64,000 nucleotides of DNA, from positions 1 through 64,000 of the forward strand of contig NZ_FNEA01000012.1 in assembly GCF_900100045.1 (NCBI RefSeq), given 5' to 3'. Under the pieces are notes generated by a model, which saw only the letters and a program-made list of their open reading frames with translations, did no database searches and was not told where the DNA came from. The translations under genes were made by a program, and so were the position numbers. Origin of the DNA: Paracoccus denitrificans. Lineage in GTDB: Bacteria > Pseudomonadota > Alphaproteobacteria > Rhodobacterales > Rhodobacteraceae. This document shows, one piece after another, positions 1 through 11,606 of this stretch (within the stretch, counting starts at the first letter, position 1; the number at the start of each line of letters is the position of its first letter).

Positions 1-1
1 C

Positions 2-1957
<1,956 letters not shown>

Positions 1958-1964
1958 CGGCAGC

Positions 1965-2034
1965 GGCCGGCGGCAACGCGCCGCCGGCCCCGGACAAGAC
2001 ACCGATCACCATGGGCGCAGCACCGCGCCCATGG
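1965..2034 (+). terminator. Two tandem GC-rich hairpins after acs
   Basis: Two perfect 10-bp inverted repeats follow each other. One is GGCCGGCGGC/GCCGCCGGCC at 1965-1989 with a 5-nt loop. The other is CCATGGGCGC/GCGCCCATGG at 2009-2034 with a 6-nt loop. Neither is followed by a run of T, so they may attenuate or stabilise the acs transcript rather than act as classical intrinsic terminators. They separate acs from the DUF485-actP pair. Confidence 0.55.
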
Positions 2035-2163
2035 ACCGGCTGCGGCTTGGCTTGAGAAACCCGCCAACCGCCGACAGCCGCCCAGCAAGGCCCGACTTCG
2101 CCGGCATGCCGCCGGCGCGGCCGAAAAGACCGCAGATCGTGGCAGTGGAGGAGCACGACCCCG

Positions 2164-2472
2164 ATGCAAGACAACCTGGCCGAACGGATCGCCGCAGATC
2201 CGAACTATCAATCACTGAAGGCGAAGCGATCCCGCTATGGCTGGATCCTGACGATCGCGATGCTGATCGTCTATTACGGCTATATCCTGCTGATCGCCTT
2301 CGACAAGGAGATGCTCGCCGCGCGGATCGGCGACGGCGTCATGACCTGGGGCATCCCGCTGGGCTTTGGCGTGATCATCTTCACCATCATCATCACCGGC
2401 GTCTATGTCCGCCGCGCGAACGGCGAGTTCGACGAGCTGAGCGAGAAGGTCCGGCGGGAGGCGCTGAAATGA
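2164..2472 (+). CDS. DUF485 inner-membrane protein (YjcH-like)
   Basis: Small 102-residue membrane protein with two predicted hydrophobic segments (about residues 27-47 and 60-80) and charged ends, the usual DUF485 pattern. This family sits directly upstream of the acetate symporter ActP in many proteobacteria and is thought to act with it; its biochemical role is not established. The stop TGA overlaps the actP start (ATGA), which implies translational coupling. The start is preceded by a GTGGAGGAG ribosome-binding region. Confidence 0.88.
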   Translation: MQDNLAERIAADPNYQSLKAKRSRYGWILTIAMLIVYYGYILLIAFDKEMLAARIGDGVMTWGIPLGFGVIIFTIIITGVYVRRANGEFDELSEKVRREALK

Positions 2473-4184
2473 ACCACAACATCCTGCGCAAGGGCCTGCT
2501 GGCCGCGGCCCTGGCCGTGCCCGGCAGCGCCATGGCCGCCGACGTGATCCAGGGCGCCGAGAAACAGGCGACGAACTGGACCGCCATCACCATGTTCGCC
2601 GCCTTCGTGCTGGCGACGCTCTACATCACCAAATGGGCGGCCGCGAAAACCAAGTCGGCGGCGGATTTCTATACCGCCGGCGGCGGCATCACCGGCTTCC
2701 AGAACGGCCTCGCCATCGCCGGCGACTACATGTCGGCCGCATCCTTCCTGGGGATTTCGGCCGCCGTGATGATCTCGGGCTATGACGGGCTGATCTATTC
2801 GATCGGCTTCCTGGTCGGCTGGCCGATCCTGACCTTCCTGATGGCCGAGCGGCTGCGCAACCTGGGCCGCTTCACCTTTGCCGACGTGGCGGCCTTCCGC
2901 TTTGCCCAGACCCCGGTGCGCATCTTCGCCGCCTCGGGCACGCTGGTCGTGGTGGCCTTCTACCTGATCGCGCAGATGGTGGGCGCGGGCTCGCTGATCC
3001 AGCTGCTGTTCGGGCTGGACTACTGGATCGCCGTGGTGATCGTCGGCGCGCTGATGATGATCTATGTGCTTTTCGGCGGCATGACCGCGACGACCTGGGT
3101 GCAGATCATCAAGGCCTGCCTGCTGCTGGGCGGCGCGTCCTTCATGTCCTTCATGGTCATGTGGCACTATGGCTTCAGCCCCGAGGCGATGTTCGCCGAT
3201 GCCGTGCGCGTCAAGGCCGAGCTGGCAACCGCCGGCGGCAAGACCGCCGAGGAAGCCGCGGTTGCGGGCCAGTCGATCATGGGTCCGGGCACTTTCATCA
3301 AGGATCCGATCTCGGCCATCAGCTTCGGCATGGCGCTGATGTTCGGCACCGCCGGCCTGCCGCATATCCTGATGCGCTTCTTCACCGTTCCCAGCGCCAA
3401 GGAAGCGCGCAAGTCGGTGATGTGGGCGACCGGCTGGATCGGCTACTTCTACCTGCTGACCTTCATCATCGGCTTTGGCGCCATCACCTTCGTGCTGACC
3501 AATCCCGAGTTCCTGGACGGCTCCGGCGCGCTGGTCGGCGGCTCCAACATGGCGGCCGTGCATCTGGCGCAGGCGGTGGGCGGCAACGTCTTCCTGGGCT
3601 TCATCTCGGCCGTGGCCTTCGCTACCATCCTGGCGGTGGTCGCCGGGCTGACGCTCTCGGGCGCCTCGGCGGTCAGCCATGACCTCTATGCGACCGTGAT
3701 CAAGAACGGCAACCCCGCGCCGGGCAGCGAGCTGCGCGTCTCGCGCATCACCACGCTGGTGCTGGGCCTGGTCGCGGTCGTGCTGGGCATCGCCTTCAAG
3801 AACCAGAACATCGCCTTCATGGTGTCGCTGGCCTTCGCGGTGGCTGCCTCGGCCAACTTCCCGGTGCTGTTCATGTCGGTGCTGTGGAAGGATTGCACGA
3901 CCAAGGGCGCGGTGACCGGCGGCTTCCTGGGGCTGATCTCCTCGGTGGTGCTGACGATCCTGTCGCCCTCGGTCTGGGAGGCGACGCTGGGCAACCCTGC
4001 CGGATCGGCGCCCTTCCCCTATACCTCGCCGGCGCTGTTCTCGATGACCCTGGCCTTCCTGGGCATCTGGATCGTGTCCAAGATGGACAACGGCGCGCGG
4101 GCACGCATCGACCGGGCGGGCTATCTGGCCCAGCAGGTGCGCTCGGAAACCGGGATCGGCGCGTCGGAAGCCTCGTCGCACTGA
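2469..4184 (+). CDS. actP: Cation/acetate symporter ActP
   Basis: Sodium:solute symporter family permease for acetate and related short carboxylates in the inner membrane. The protein is 571 residues with a cleavable-looking signal ending in AMA-AD near residue 22, as in E. coli ActP, followed by about 13 hydrophobic segments. The ATG overlaps the upstream DUF485 stop. A longer frame open from 2031 has no better start and would swallow the DUF485 gene. The gene ends just before a GC hairpin (4198-4222) and is followed by a lone response regulator. Confidence 0.94.
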   Translation: MNHNILRKGLLAAALAVPGSAMAADVIQGAEKQATNWTAITMFAAFVLATLYITKWAAAKTKSAADFYTAGGGITGFQNGLAIAGDYMSAASFLGISAAVMISGYDGLIYSIGFLVGWPILTFLMAERLRNLGRFTFADVAAFRFAQTPVRIFAASGTLVVVAFYLIAQMVGAGSLIQLLFGLDYWIAVVIVGALMMIYVLFGGMTATTWVQIIKACLLLGGASFMSFMVMWHYGFSPEAMFADAVRVKAELATAGGKTAEEAAVAGQSIMGPGTFIKDPISAISFGMALMFGTAGLPHILMRFFTVPSAKEARKSVMWATGWIGYFYLLTFIIGFGAITFVLTNPEFLDGSGALVGGSNMAAVHLAQAVGGNVFLGFISAVAFATILAVVAGLTLSGASAVSHDLYATVIKNGNPAPGSELRVSRITTLVLGLVAVVLGIAFKNQNIAFMVSLAFAVAASANFPVLFMSVLWKDCTTKGAVTGGFLGLISSVVLTILSPSVWEATLGNPAGSAPFPYTSPALFSMTLAFLGIWIVSKMDNGARARIDRAGYLAQQVRSETGIGASEASSH

Positions 4185-4197
4185 AGCCGGGAATGGC

Positions 4198-4222
4198 GGC
4201 CCGTCCCTTTCGGGGGCGGGCC
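4198..4222 (+). terminator. Hairpin after actP
   Basis: Inverted repeat with left arm GGCCCGTCCC, loop TTTC and right arm GGGGGCGGGCC, one G:T pair included. It lies 14 nt after the actP stop and is followed by TTCGTCGT rather than a clean T tract. Probable intrinsic terminator or processing hairpin. Confidence 0.5.
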
Positions 4223-4277
4223 TTCGTCGTCTCGATCCGGCCGTGCCGGGTCTGGTGTCCGGTCTTTGGGAGGGGTG

Positions 4278-4649
4278 ATGGCCCATATCCTGATCGTCGA
4301 GGACGAGGACAACATCGCCGCCGCGCTGGAGTTCCTGCTGGCGCGGGCCGGCCACAGCTACAGGCGGATCGCCGGCGGCGGCGGTGCGCTGGACGAGATC
4401 CGCGCCAACCGGCCCGACCTGGTGCTTCTGGACATCATGCTGCCCGACATCTCGGGCTATGAGATCGTCGGGGCGCTGCGTGCCGATCCCGCCCTGCGCG
4501 ACGTGCGGGTGCTCCTGATGACCGCGCGCGGCTCGGTGGTCGAGCGCCGCAAGGGGTTGGCGCTTGGCGCTGACGGCTTCATCGCCAAGCCCTTCGAGTT
4601 GTCGGAACTGCGCGCCGAGATCGCGCGGCTGCTGGGCGCGACCAACTGA
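4278..4649 (+). CDS. Single-domain response regulator (CheY-like)
   Basis: A 123-residue receiver domain with no output domain. The acidic pocket is seen as VEDED near residue 8, the phospho-acceptor is Asp in LVLLDIMLPD (about residue 50), the conserved Thr/Ala is in LLMTARG (about 81) and the switch lysine is in AKPFE (about 103). The start chosen is ATG 4278, behind GGGAGG at 4268-4273; an in-frame TTG at 4266 is weaker. No histidine kinase is nearby in the window, so it must be served by a distant kinase. Its position after actP suggests a role in acetate response, but this is inference. Confidence 0.87.
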   Translation: MAHILIVEDEDNIAAALEFLLARAGHSYRRIAGGGGALDEIRANRPDLVLLDIMLPDISGYEIVGALRADPALRDVRVLLMTARGSVVERRKGLALGADGFIAKPFELSELRAEIARLLGATN

Positions 4650-4822
4650 GCCCGAACGCTGACCCCGGATCCTGCCTGCCCGTGTCGGATCGTCGCAGCG
4701 GGCCGGCGTTTCCTGTGGCATTCCGGGTCGCGACCGGGATTTCGCTTGTCTCCGGCCGGCAGATCGGGATCCTCGGGATCAGGACTCGCGCCGGAACGGA
4801 AGGCCAGAACGGAAGGATAGCG

Positions 4823-5749
4823 ATGACCGACGCCTATCAAGCCATCATCGACCGCTGCGCCGGGCTGCCGCCCCTGCGCACCGCCGTGGTCCACCCGGTG
4901 CAGCACGCCGTCTTCGAGGCGGTGGAGGAGGCGCGTTCGGCCGGACTGATCGAGCCGGTGCTGATCGGCCCCGCCGCCCGCATCGCCGCCGCGCTGGCCG
5001 AGGCCGGCCATGCCCCCGACGCCTATGAGATCGTCGATACCGAGCACAGCCATGCCGCCGCCGCCCGCGCCGCGCAGATGGCCGCGGCCGGCCAGGTCGG
5101 CGCCATCATGAAGGGTTCGCTGCATTCCGACGAGTTGCTGGGTGCGGTCATTCACCCGCAATGCGGGCTGCGCACCGAGCGGCGGATCAGCCATGCCTTC
5201 CTGATGCTGACCGAGGATTATCCGCGCCCCTTCATCATCACCGATGCGGCGGTCAACATCGCGCCCGACCTGATGGTCAAGGCCGACATCGTGCACAATG
5301 CCATCGGGCTTTGGCGCGTGCTCTGGGGACCGGCGCGGCCCAAGGTCGCGATCCTCGCCGCGGTCGAGACGGTCAATCCCAAGATGCAGGCCACGCTGGA
5401 TGCGGCGGCGCTGTGCAAGATGGCCGATCGCCGCCAGATCGAGGATGCGGAGCTGGACGGTCCGCTGGCCTTCGACAATGCGATCAGCCCGGCGGCGGCG
5501 CGGGAAAAGGGCATCGCCTCGCCGGTGGCGGGGCAGGCCGACATCCTGCTGGTGCCCGACATCGAATCGGGCAACATGCTGGCCAAGCAGCTGATCTTCA
5601 TGGGCGGTGCCGATGCGGCGGGGATCGTCCTGGGCGCGCGGGTGCCGGTCATGCTGTCCAGCCGCGCCGATTCCGTGCGCGCCCGCATGCTGTCCACCGC
5701 GCTGGCCGTGCTGATGGCCGAGGCGCGCCGGCTGGGGCAGGTGAAATGA
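4823..5749 (+). CDS. pta: Phosphate acetyl/butyryltransferase
   Basis: PTA/PTB-family enzyme interconverting acetyl-CoA and acetyl phosphate. It is 308 residues, the length of the isolated catalytic domain, without the MaoC-like or DRTGG extensions seen in longer homologues. Recognisable family stretches are MKGSLHSDELL (about residue 97), the ITDAAVNIAPD segment and the C-terminal NMLAKQL region. The start at ATG 4823 is preceded by GGAAGGA; the open frame extends further upstream without similarity. The stop overlaps the acetate kinase start (ATGA), so both are translated together as a Pta-Ack pair. A butyryl-specific or other acyl preference cannot be excluded. Confidence 0.88.
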   Translation: MTDAYQAIIDRCAGLPPLRTAVVHPVQHAVFEAVEEARSAGLIEPVLIGPAARIAAALAEAGHAPDAYEIVDTEHSHAAAARAAQMAAAGQVGAIMKGSLHSDELLGAVIHPQCGLRTERRISHAFLMLTEDYPRPFIITDAAVNIAPDLMVKADIVHNAIGLWRVLWGPARPKVAILAAVETVNPKMQATLDAAALCKMADRRQIEDAELDGPLAFDNAISPAAAREKGIASPVAGQADILLVPDIESGNMLAKQLIFMGGADAAGIVLGARVPVMLSSRADSVRARMLSTALAVLMAEARRLGQVK

Positions 5750-6849
5750 TCGCGGCGATCCTGACGCTGAACGCCGGCTCGTCCAGCCTCAAGTTCCGGG
5801 TCTTTGCGCGCGAGGGGCTGGCGCTCTTGGCGCGCGGCGCGGTCAGCCGCATCGGCGCGGATGCCGAACTGGTGGCCGAACTGACCGGCGCGTCCCAGGT
5901 CCGCAGCCCGGTCGCCGGCGGCGATCATGCCGCCGCCATGCAGGCGGTGCTGGATTTCATCGACGCCCATGACGAGGGCTGGCGGATCGAGGCGGTGGCG
6001 CATCGCATCGTGCATGGCGGCACGCGCTATACCCGCTCGACCCCGGTGACGCCGCAGGTGCTGGTCGATCTGGCGGCGCTGATCCCGCTGGCGCCGCTGC
6101 ACCAGCCGCATGGTCTGGCCGCCATCGCCGCCGCCCGCCGGCTGGTGGGCGAGGACGTGCCGAACCTCGCCTGTTTCGACACCGCCTTTCATGCCGGGCG
6201 CGACGCGCTGTTCACCCATTTCGCCCTGCCCGAGCCGCTGTTCGAGCAGGGCGTGCGCCGCTATGGCTTTCACGGCCTGTCCTATCAATGGCTGGCGCAG
6301 GTTCTGGCGCGCGACCATCCCGAGCTGCATCGCGGCCGGGTCGTCGCCGCGCATCTGGGCAATGGCGCCAGCCTTTGCGCCATGCATCAGGGGCGCAGCG
6401 TCGATACCACCATGGGCATGACCGCGGTGGACGGCATCCCCATGGGCACGCGCTCGGGCGCGGTCGATCCCGGCGCCATCCTGCTGATGCAGCGCAGCTT
6501 CGGCATGACGCCCGAAGAGATCGAGGATCTGATCTATAACCGCTCGGGCCTTTTGGGCATGTCGGGCCGCTCGAACGATGTCGCGGCGCTGCTGACGGAC
6601 GGCTCGGCGCAGTCGCGCTTTGCGCTGGACTTCTTTGCGCTGAGATGCGCGCAGGCGGCGGCCGCGATGGCGGTTTCGCTGGGCGGCATCGACGCGATGG
6701 TCTTTACCGGCGGCATCGGCGAGAACGCCGCCCCGGTGCGCGAGGCGATCCTGCGCCACATGGCGCCGCTGGGCGATTTCGCCACGCTGGTCATCCCCGC
6801 CAACGAGGAATGCATGATGGCGATGGAGGCCGCCGCGCTGCTGGCCTAG
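5746..6849 (+). CDS. ackA: Acetate kinase
   Basis: Interconverts acetyl phosphate plus ADP with acetate plus ATP. It is 367 residues, somewhat shorter than the usual ~400. Family signatures are visible: LNAGSSSLKFR at residues 7-17, the GFHGLSYQW stretch (about 175), AHLGNGASL (about 203), DTTMGMTAVDGIPMGTRSG (about 222) and FTGGIGENA (about 320). Its start overlaps the phosphate acetyltransferase stop by 4 nt. Its own stop overlaps the stop of the convergent phaC gene by 4 nt. Together with the upstream gene it gives an ATP-yielding or acetyl-phosphate-generating branch parallel to acs. Confidence 0.93.
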   Translation: MIAAILTLNAGSSSLKFRVFAREGLALLARGAVSRIGADAELVAELTGASQVRSPVAGGDHAAAMQAVLDFIDAHDEGWRIEAVAHRIVHGGTRYTRSTPVTPQVLVDLAALIPLAPLHQPHGLAAIAAARRLVGEDVPNLACFDTAFHAGRDALFTHFALPEPLFEQGVRRYGFHGLSYQWLAQVLARDHPELHRGRVVAAHLGNGASLCAMHQGRSVDTTMGMTAVDGIPMGTRSGAVDPGAILLMQRSFGMTPEEIEDLIYNRSGLLGMSGRSNDVAALLTDGSAQSRFALDFFALRCAQAAAAMAVSLGGIDAMVFTGGIGENAAPVREAILRHMAPLGDFATLVIPANEECMMAMEAAALLA

Positions 6850-8615
6850 CGCTGGCGGACATAGCTGCCCGGGGCATCCTCCAGCGCCGGATAGCCCGCG
6901 GCGGCGGCGCCGATGCCCGGGGGCGCCACCCGCTCGGCGGCGGAATGCCGCGCCAGCCAACCGCTCCAGGCCGGCCACCATGAGCCCTCGCGCCATGCGG
7001 CGGCGCGCAGCCAGTCCTCGGGGGGCAGGCAGGTATCGTCCGGGCCGCGGGTGGCGATGCGGTAATGGCTGCCCGGCTGCGAGGGGTCGAAGATGATGCC
7101 CGCCAGATGATCCTTGTCCGCCAGCACGAAGGTCAGCTCGGCATCGCTGAGGCAATGCAGCTGATAGACCGATCGCCAGGGGGCGACGTAATCCTCTTCG
7201 GTGCCGACTGCAAAGATCGGTGCGCGAAGGTTGCGCAGCGCCACGGGACGGCCGTCCGCCCGCAGCCGGTCGCCGGCCAGCGCGTTTTCCAGATAGAGCC
7301 GGCGCAGGTATTCGTCCTGCATGCGATAGGGCATGCGGGTGGAATCGCTGCTCCAGGCAAGGATGTCGGTCATCGGCTCGCGCTCGCCCATCAGATAGGC
7401 GTGCACCATGCGCGACCAGACCAGGTCGTTCGAGCGCAGGAAGCGAAAGGCGCCCAGCATCTGCTCGGCCGTCAGGTAGCCGCGCTGCCGCATCGCATTT
7501 TCCAGGCTGTGCAGCTGGTCGTGGTCGACGAACAGCGCCAGATCCCCCGGCTCGGTGAAATCCGTCTGCGCCGCCAGAAGCGAGACGCTGGCCAGCCGGT
7601 CGTCCCGCGCCCCGGCCATGGCCGCCGCCGCGATGGCCAGCAGCGTGCCGCCCAGGCAATAGCCCGCCGCATGGATGCCCCGCCCGGGCAGGATGGCATT
7701 GATCGCCTCGACCGCCGCCATGACCCCCAGGCGGCGGTAGTCGTCCAGCGTCAGGTCGCGGTCGTCGGCCGTGGGATTGCGCCAGGACAGGCAAAAGACC
7801 GTATGCCCGGCCTGGACCAGATGCCGGACCAGCGAGTTTTCCGGCGATAGGTCCAGGATATAGTATTTCATGATCCAGGCCGGGATCAGCAGCACCGGCT
7901 CGGCCAGCACGGTTTCGGTCGCGGGGGCGTATTGGATCAGCTCGATCAGGTGATTGCGGAACACCACCTTGCCGGGCGTCGCCGCGACCTCGTAACCGAC
8001 GCGGAACCGCTCGGTTCCGACCGGGGGCTTGCCGGCGGCGAGCCGTGCCATGTCCTCGCACCAGTTGCGCATGCCGGCCAGATGGTTCAGCCCGGCGGTC
8101 TGCATGCTGCGGGCGATGATCTCGGGATTGGTGAAGGGCAGGTTCGCCGGAGAGGCCATGTCGAGCCATTGCCGCACCATTGCCGAAAGCAGGTTTTCGT
8201 AATGCGGATCGGTTCCGGGCACGTCATGGGTGGCCTCGTGCCACCATTGCCGCGCCAGCAGGAAGCCCTGGACCCAGATGCTGAAGGGCGGGTTCTGCCA
8301 GGCCGCGGCGGCAAATCGCCGGTCCTGCGGGCCGGGGCGGATCACCGGCTCGGCCTTGGGGTCCGTGGCCAGCGCGGCGATATGGGCCATAAGCTCGGCC
8401 GTCTCGCGCGCGGCCCGGTCGGCCAGTTCCAGCCGCTTGCCCGGCGCGGCGGCCAGATGCGCCGACCAGTCGATCAGCGCCATGCCAAGCGCCAGCGGCG
8501 AGACGCCGGTGCCGAATCCGGCGGCCATCGCCTCGCGCAGCCGGTCGATGGTGCGATACGGGGCGGTATCGGTCCCGGCGGGGCCGGCTTCGGGGGTGTT
8601 CACCTTATGCGTCAT
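6846..8615 (-). CDS. phaC: Class I poly(3-hydroxyalkanoate) polymerase
   Basis: Polymerises hydroxyacyl-CoA into PHA granules in the cytoplasm. It is 589 residues, typical of class I synthases. The lipase-like box is GYCLGG with the nucleophilic Cys at about residue 320. The downstream catalytic Asp and His fall in the expected C-terminal alpha/beta-hydrolase part (DDTCLPP and DKDHLAGI stretches). It starts at ATG 8615, 41 nt downstream of the alcohol dehydrogenase stop on the same strand, so the two may be co-transcribed. A phasin, PhaR or depolymerase gene is not present nearby, so this may be a second PHA synthase copy. Confidence 0.93.
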   Translation of the reverse strand: MTHKVNTPEAGPAGTDTAPYRTIDRLREAMAAGFGTGVSPLALGMALIDWSAHLAAAPGKRLELADRAARETAELMAHIAALATDPKAEPVIRPGPQDRRFAAAAWQNPPFSIWVQGFLLARQWWHEATHDVPGTDPHYENLLSAMVRQWLDMASPANLPFTNPEIIARSMQTAGLNHLAGMRNWCEDMARLAAGKPPVGTERFRVGYEVAATPGKVVFRNHLIELIQYAPATETVLAEPVLLIPAWIMKYYILDLSPENSLVRHLVQAGHTVFCLSWRNPTADDRDLTLDDYRRLGVMAAVEAINAILPGRGIHAAGYCLGGTLLAIAAAAMAGARDDRLASVSLLAAQTDFTEPGDLALFVDHDQLHSLENAMRQRGYLTAEQMLGAFRFLRSNDLVWSRMVHAYLMGEREPMTDILAWSSDSTRMPYRMQDEYLRRLYLENALAGDRLRADGRPVALRNLRAPIFAVGTEEDYVAPWRSVYQLHCLSDAELTFVLADKDHLAGIIFDPSQPGSHYRIATRGPDDTCLPPEDWLRAAAWREGSWWPAWSGWLARHSAAERVAPPGIGAAAAGYPALEDAPGSYVRQR

Positions 8616-8672
8616 GGCAGGGATCCCGGCAGGAAAGGCATGGGCCGGGCGCCACCGCGCCCGGCGGGCGGC

Positions 8673-9656
8673 TCAGGGCACCAGCACGGCCGCGCCGTCG
8701 AAACGGCCGGCGCGCAGGTCGTCCAGCGCGCGATTGGCCTCGCGCAGCGGATAGGTCGTGGTTTCGGTCGCGATCCCGATGCGGGGCGCGAGCGACAGGA
8801 AGTCCAGCCCGTCCTGCCGCGTCAGGTTGGCGACCGAGGCGATCTGGCGTTCATGCCAGAGCAGGGCATAGGGAAAGGCGGGGATGTCGCTCATATGGAT
8901 GCCGGCGCAGACCACGCGGCCGCCCTTGCGCACCGCTTTCAACGCCAGGGGCACCAGATCGCCAACCGGGGCGAAGATGATCGCCGCATCCAGGGGTTCG
9001 GGCGGCGCCTGGTCCGAGCCGCCTGCCCAGACCGCGCCCAGGCTGTGCGCGAAGTCCTGCGAGCGCAGGTCGCCGGGGCGGGTGAAGGCATGGACCGCAC
9101 GGCCCTGCCATGCCGCCACCTGCGCGACGATATGGGCCGCGGCGCCAAAGCCGTAAAGTCCCAGCCGAGGCGCCTTGCCCGCGATCACCAGCGCGCGCCA
9201 GCCGATCAGCCCGGCGCAAAGCAGCGGCGCCAGCGCCACGTCCTCGCCCGTCTCGCCCAGGGGAAAGGCGAAACGCGCGTCGGCGATCACCGAGGTCGCA
9301 TAGCCGCCGTCGCGGGTATAGCCGGTGAAGCCCGGCGCATCGCACAGGTTCTCGCGCCCCTCGCGGCAATAGGGGCAGGCGCCGCAGCTATGGCCCAGCC
9401 AGGGGATGCCGACCCGCTGGCCCAGGGCAAGGCCGGCGACGCCGGGGCCAAGCGCCTCGATCCGGCCGACGACCTCATGCCCCGGGATGATCGGCAGCAC
9501 CGGGTCGGGCAACTCTCCGTCGACCACATGCAGGTCGGTGCGGCAGACGCCGCAGGCCGAGACGGCGACCCGGATCTGGGCCGGGCCGGGCTCGCGGTCG
9601 GGAAGTTCGGTCCAGACCAGCGGCGCGCCGATCCGTTCCAGCACCATGGCATGCAT
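8673..9656 (-). CDS. Zinc-dependent alcohol dehydrogenase family protein
   Basis: Medium-chain dehydrogenase/reductase of 327 residues. The catalytic-zinc Cys is in CGVCRTDLH (about residue 37), the His-Glu in PGHEVVGRIE (about 61), and the structural-zinc cysteines in CGACPYCREGRENLC (about 89-103). A Rossmann region around LGLYGFGAAAH (about 163) binds NAD(P). The start was set at ATG 9656 behind GAGAAGG; the frame is open further upstream without similarity, and ATG 9647 is an alternative. The substrate is unknown. Neighbouring acs, ackA and phaC suggest C2-C4 alcohols or aldehydes. Confidence 0.88.
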   Translation of the reverse strand: MHAMVLERIGAPLVWTELPDREPGPAQIRVAVSACGVCRTDLHVVDGELPDPVLPIIPGHEVVGRIEALGPGVAGLALGQRVGIPWLGHSCGACPYCREGRENLCDAPGFTGYTRDGGYATSVIADARFAFPLGETGEDVALAPLLCAGLIGWRALVIAGKAPRLGLYGFGAAAHIVAQVAAWQGRAVHAFTRPGDLRSQDFAHSLGAVWAGGSDQAPPEPLDAAIIFAPVGDLVPLALKAVRKGGRVVCAGIHMSDIPAFPYALLWHERQIASVANLTRQDGLDFLSLAPRIGIATETTTYPLREANRALDDLRAGRFDGAAVLVP

Positions 9657-9756
9657 CCGCCTTCTCCCATCGCCGGGGTCATGCCCAATATGCGGGCGGC
9701 GGGCCCGGCTTGCAAATGGGCGCGGCTTTAGGTCGCGGAGTTTTCGCGCTTGCCGG

Positions 9757-10530
9757 TCACGCCGCCGCGTGGGGCAGCACCCAGATGCCGCTGTCGGGCA
9801 CGGCATTGACCCGCAGCCGGCAGCCATAGGCGAGCGACAGGGAGTCGTCGGTCAGCACCTCGCCGGGCCGGCCCTGGCACAGCACGCGGCCGCCGCTCAT
9901 CAGCACCAGCTTTTGCGCGAAAAGCGCAGTCAGGTTCAGGTCGTGCATGATCGCGACCACGCCGCCGCCGGCCTGGGCGTAATCGGCGGCCAGCCGCATC
10001 ACCGTCAGCTGATGCGCGATGTCCAGGCTGCTGACCGGCTCGTCCAGCATCAGCCAGCGCGGGCCGTCCGCGTCTACCGGCTGCCAGACCTGCGCCAGCA
10101 CGCGGGCAAGCTGCACCCGCTGCTGTTCGCCGCCCGACAGTTCCTGGTAAAGCCGGCCGGAAAAGCCTGGCAGATCGACCGCCGCCAGCGCCGCCGGCAC
10201 CAGCGCCTCGGCGCGTTCGCCGCGCGCCTCGACGCCGATGCGCACCACCTCGGCCACGGTGAAGGGGAAGGACAGCGCGGCGGCCTGCGGCAGCACGCCC
10301 CGGCGCTGCGCCAGCTCCTCGGGCGACATGCGGGCGATGTCGCGCCCGTTCAGGGCGATGCGGCCGCGGCTGGGCAGCTCTCCGGTCAGGCTGCGCATCA
10401 GCGTGGTCTTGCCCGAGCCGTTCGGCCCGACGATGGCGGTGATCTCGCCCGCGCGCGCCTCGACCGAGACGGCGTGCAGGATTTCCTTGCGGCCAAGGCT
10501 GACCCGGATGTCGGTGGCGATCAGGCTCAC
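9757..10530 (-). CDS. hmuV: Haem ABC transporter ATP-binding protein HmuV
   Basis: ATPase that powers haem import across the inner membrane. It is 257 residues with Walker A GPNGSGKTT, ABC signature LSGGEQQR and Walker B LMLDEP followed by the D-loop. The GTG start at 10530 overlaps the stop of the permease gene hmuU (GTGA), so translation is coupled. An upstream in-frame ATG lies inside hmuU and is not needed. It is the last gene of the hmuSTUV operon. Confidence 0.93.
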   Translation of the reverse strand: MSLIATDIRVSLGRKEILHAVSVEARAGEITAIVGPNGSGKTTLMRSLTGELPSRGRIALNGRDIARMSPEELAQRRGVLPQAAALSFPFTVAEVVRIGVEARGERAEALVPAALAAVDLPGFSGRLYQELSGGEQQRVQLARVLAQVWQPVDADGPRWLMLDEPVSSLDIAHQLTVMRLAADYAQAGGGVVAIMHDLNLTALFAQKLVLMSGGRVLCQGRPGEVLTDDSLSLAYGCRLRVNAVPDSGIWVLPHAAA

Positions 10531-11606
10531 AGGTCCAGCACCCCCCGGTTGCGCAGCAGGATCCACAGGAAGAAGGGCCCGCCCATGATGGCGGTGACGA
10601 TGCCGATCGGCAGTTCGGCCGGGGCGATGACGGTGCGGCTGACCATGTCGGCCAGCAGCAGCGTCACCGCGCCCAGAAGCGCCGAGTTGACCAGCAGCCA
10701 GCGGTGGTCCGGCCCGCTGGCCAGCCGCAAGAGGTGCGGCACGACGATGCCGACGAAGCCGATGCCGCCCGAGACCGCAACGGCGGCGCCGGTGGCGGCG
10801 GCGACGGTCAGGATGGCGCGGTTCTTGACCTTTTGCACCCGGATGCCGACATGGCCGGCTGCCGCCTCTCCCAGCGCCAGCGCGTTCAGACCGCGCGCCA
10901 GCCAGGGGGCGTAAAGCAGCGCCAGCGCCATGATCGGCGCCCCGGCCAGCAGCTTGGGCCAGTTCGCCCCGGCAAGCGAGCCCAGCCCCCAGAAGGTCAG
11001 GTCGCGCAATTCCCGGTCACTGGCGCGCAGGATCACCACGCCCGAAAGCGCCCCCATGATCGCGGCCAGCGCGATGCCGGCCAGCAGCATGGTCGCGACC
11101 GAGGTGCGCCCGCGCCGCGTGGCGATGCGGTAAAGCGCGATGGTGGTCAGCCAGCCGCCGGCAAAGGCCGCGACGGGCACCAGATACCAGCCGAAGAACG
11201 CCGCGATCCCGGCGGGCAGCGCGCTGCCCAGCACGATGGCCAGGATCGCGCCCAGCGAGGCGCCCGAGCTGACGCCGACGATGCCCGGATCGGCCAGCGG
11301 GTTGCGAAACAGCCCCTGCATCACCGCGCCCGAGACCGCCAGCGAGGCACCGACGAAGATGCCCATCAGCACGCGCGGCAGGCGGATGTCCATCAGCACC
11401 ACCCGGTCCTGCACCGCAAGCTCGCGCCCCGCCATCAGGTCCGAGACCGCCCGCGTGAGCGACGTCCCCGAGGCCCCCCAGCCCAGCGAGATCACCGCCA
11501 CCACGGCCAGCAGCAGCGCCAGGAACAGGCCCAGGCGCCGGGCGCGGTGGCTGCGGTCCCCTTCCAGCCGTTCGGGGCGAAGGTCGGGCGTCACGGCCAC
11601 CATCAC
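10527..11606 (-). CDS. hmuU: Haem ABC transporter permease HmuU (FecCD family)
   Basis: Inner-membrane permease of the FecCD/BtuC type, 359 residues with about ten hydrophobic segments after a charged N-terminus. Family stretches include LPRVLMGIFVGASLAVSGA, the GNPLADPGIVGVSSGA-like segment and the cytoplasmic coupling region near GIRVQKVK. Its first codons overlap the hmuT stop by 4 nt and its stop overlaps the hmuV start. It forms the transport channel that receives haem from HmuT. Confidence 0.94.
   Translation of the reverse strand: MMVAVTPDLRPERLEGDRSHRARRLGLFLALLLAVVAVISLGWGASGTSLTRAVSDLMAGRELAVQDRVVLMDIRLPRVLMGIFVGASLAVSGAVMQGLFRNPLADPGIVGVSSGASLGAILAIVLGSALPAGIAAFFGWYLVPVAAFAGGWLTTIALYRIATRRGRTSVATMLLAGIALAAIMGALSGVVILRASDRELRDLTFWGLGSLAGANWPKLLAGAPIMALALLYAPWLARGLNALALGEAAAGHVGIRVQKVKNRAILTVAAATGAAVAVSGGIGFVGIVVPHLLRLASGPDHRWLLVNSALLGAVTLLLADMVSRTVIAPAELPIGIVTAIMGGPFFLWILLRNRGVLDL

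Noticed and set aside
2403..4721. 772-codon open frame on the minus strand across actP
   Set aside because: Antisense shadow of a high-GC gene; composition is rich in Arg/Gly/His/Gln with no domain, and actP on the other strand is certain.
5218..8169. 983-codon minus-strand open frame
   Set aside because: It runs antisense to pta and ackA and out of frame through phaC, all of which are well supported; it has no recognisable motif.
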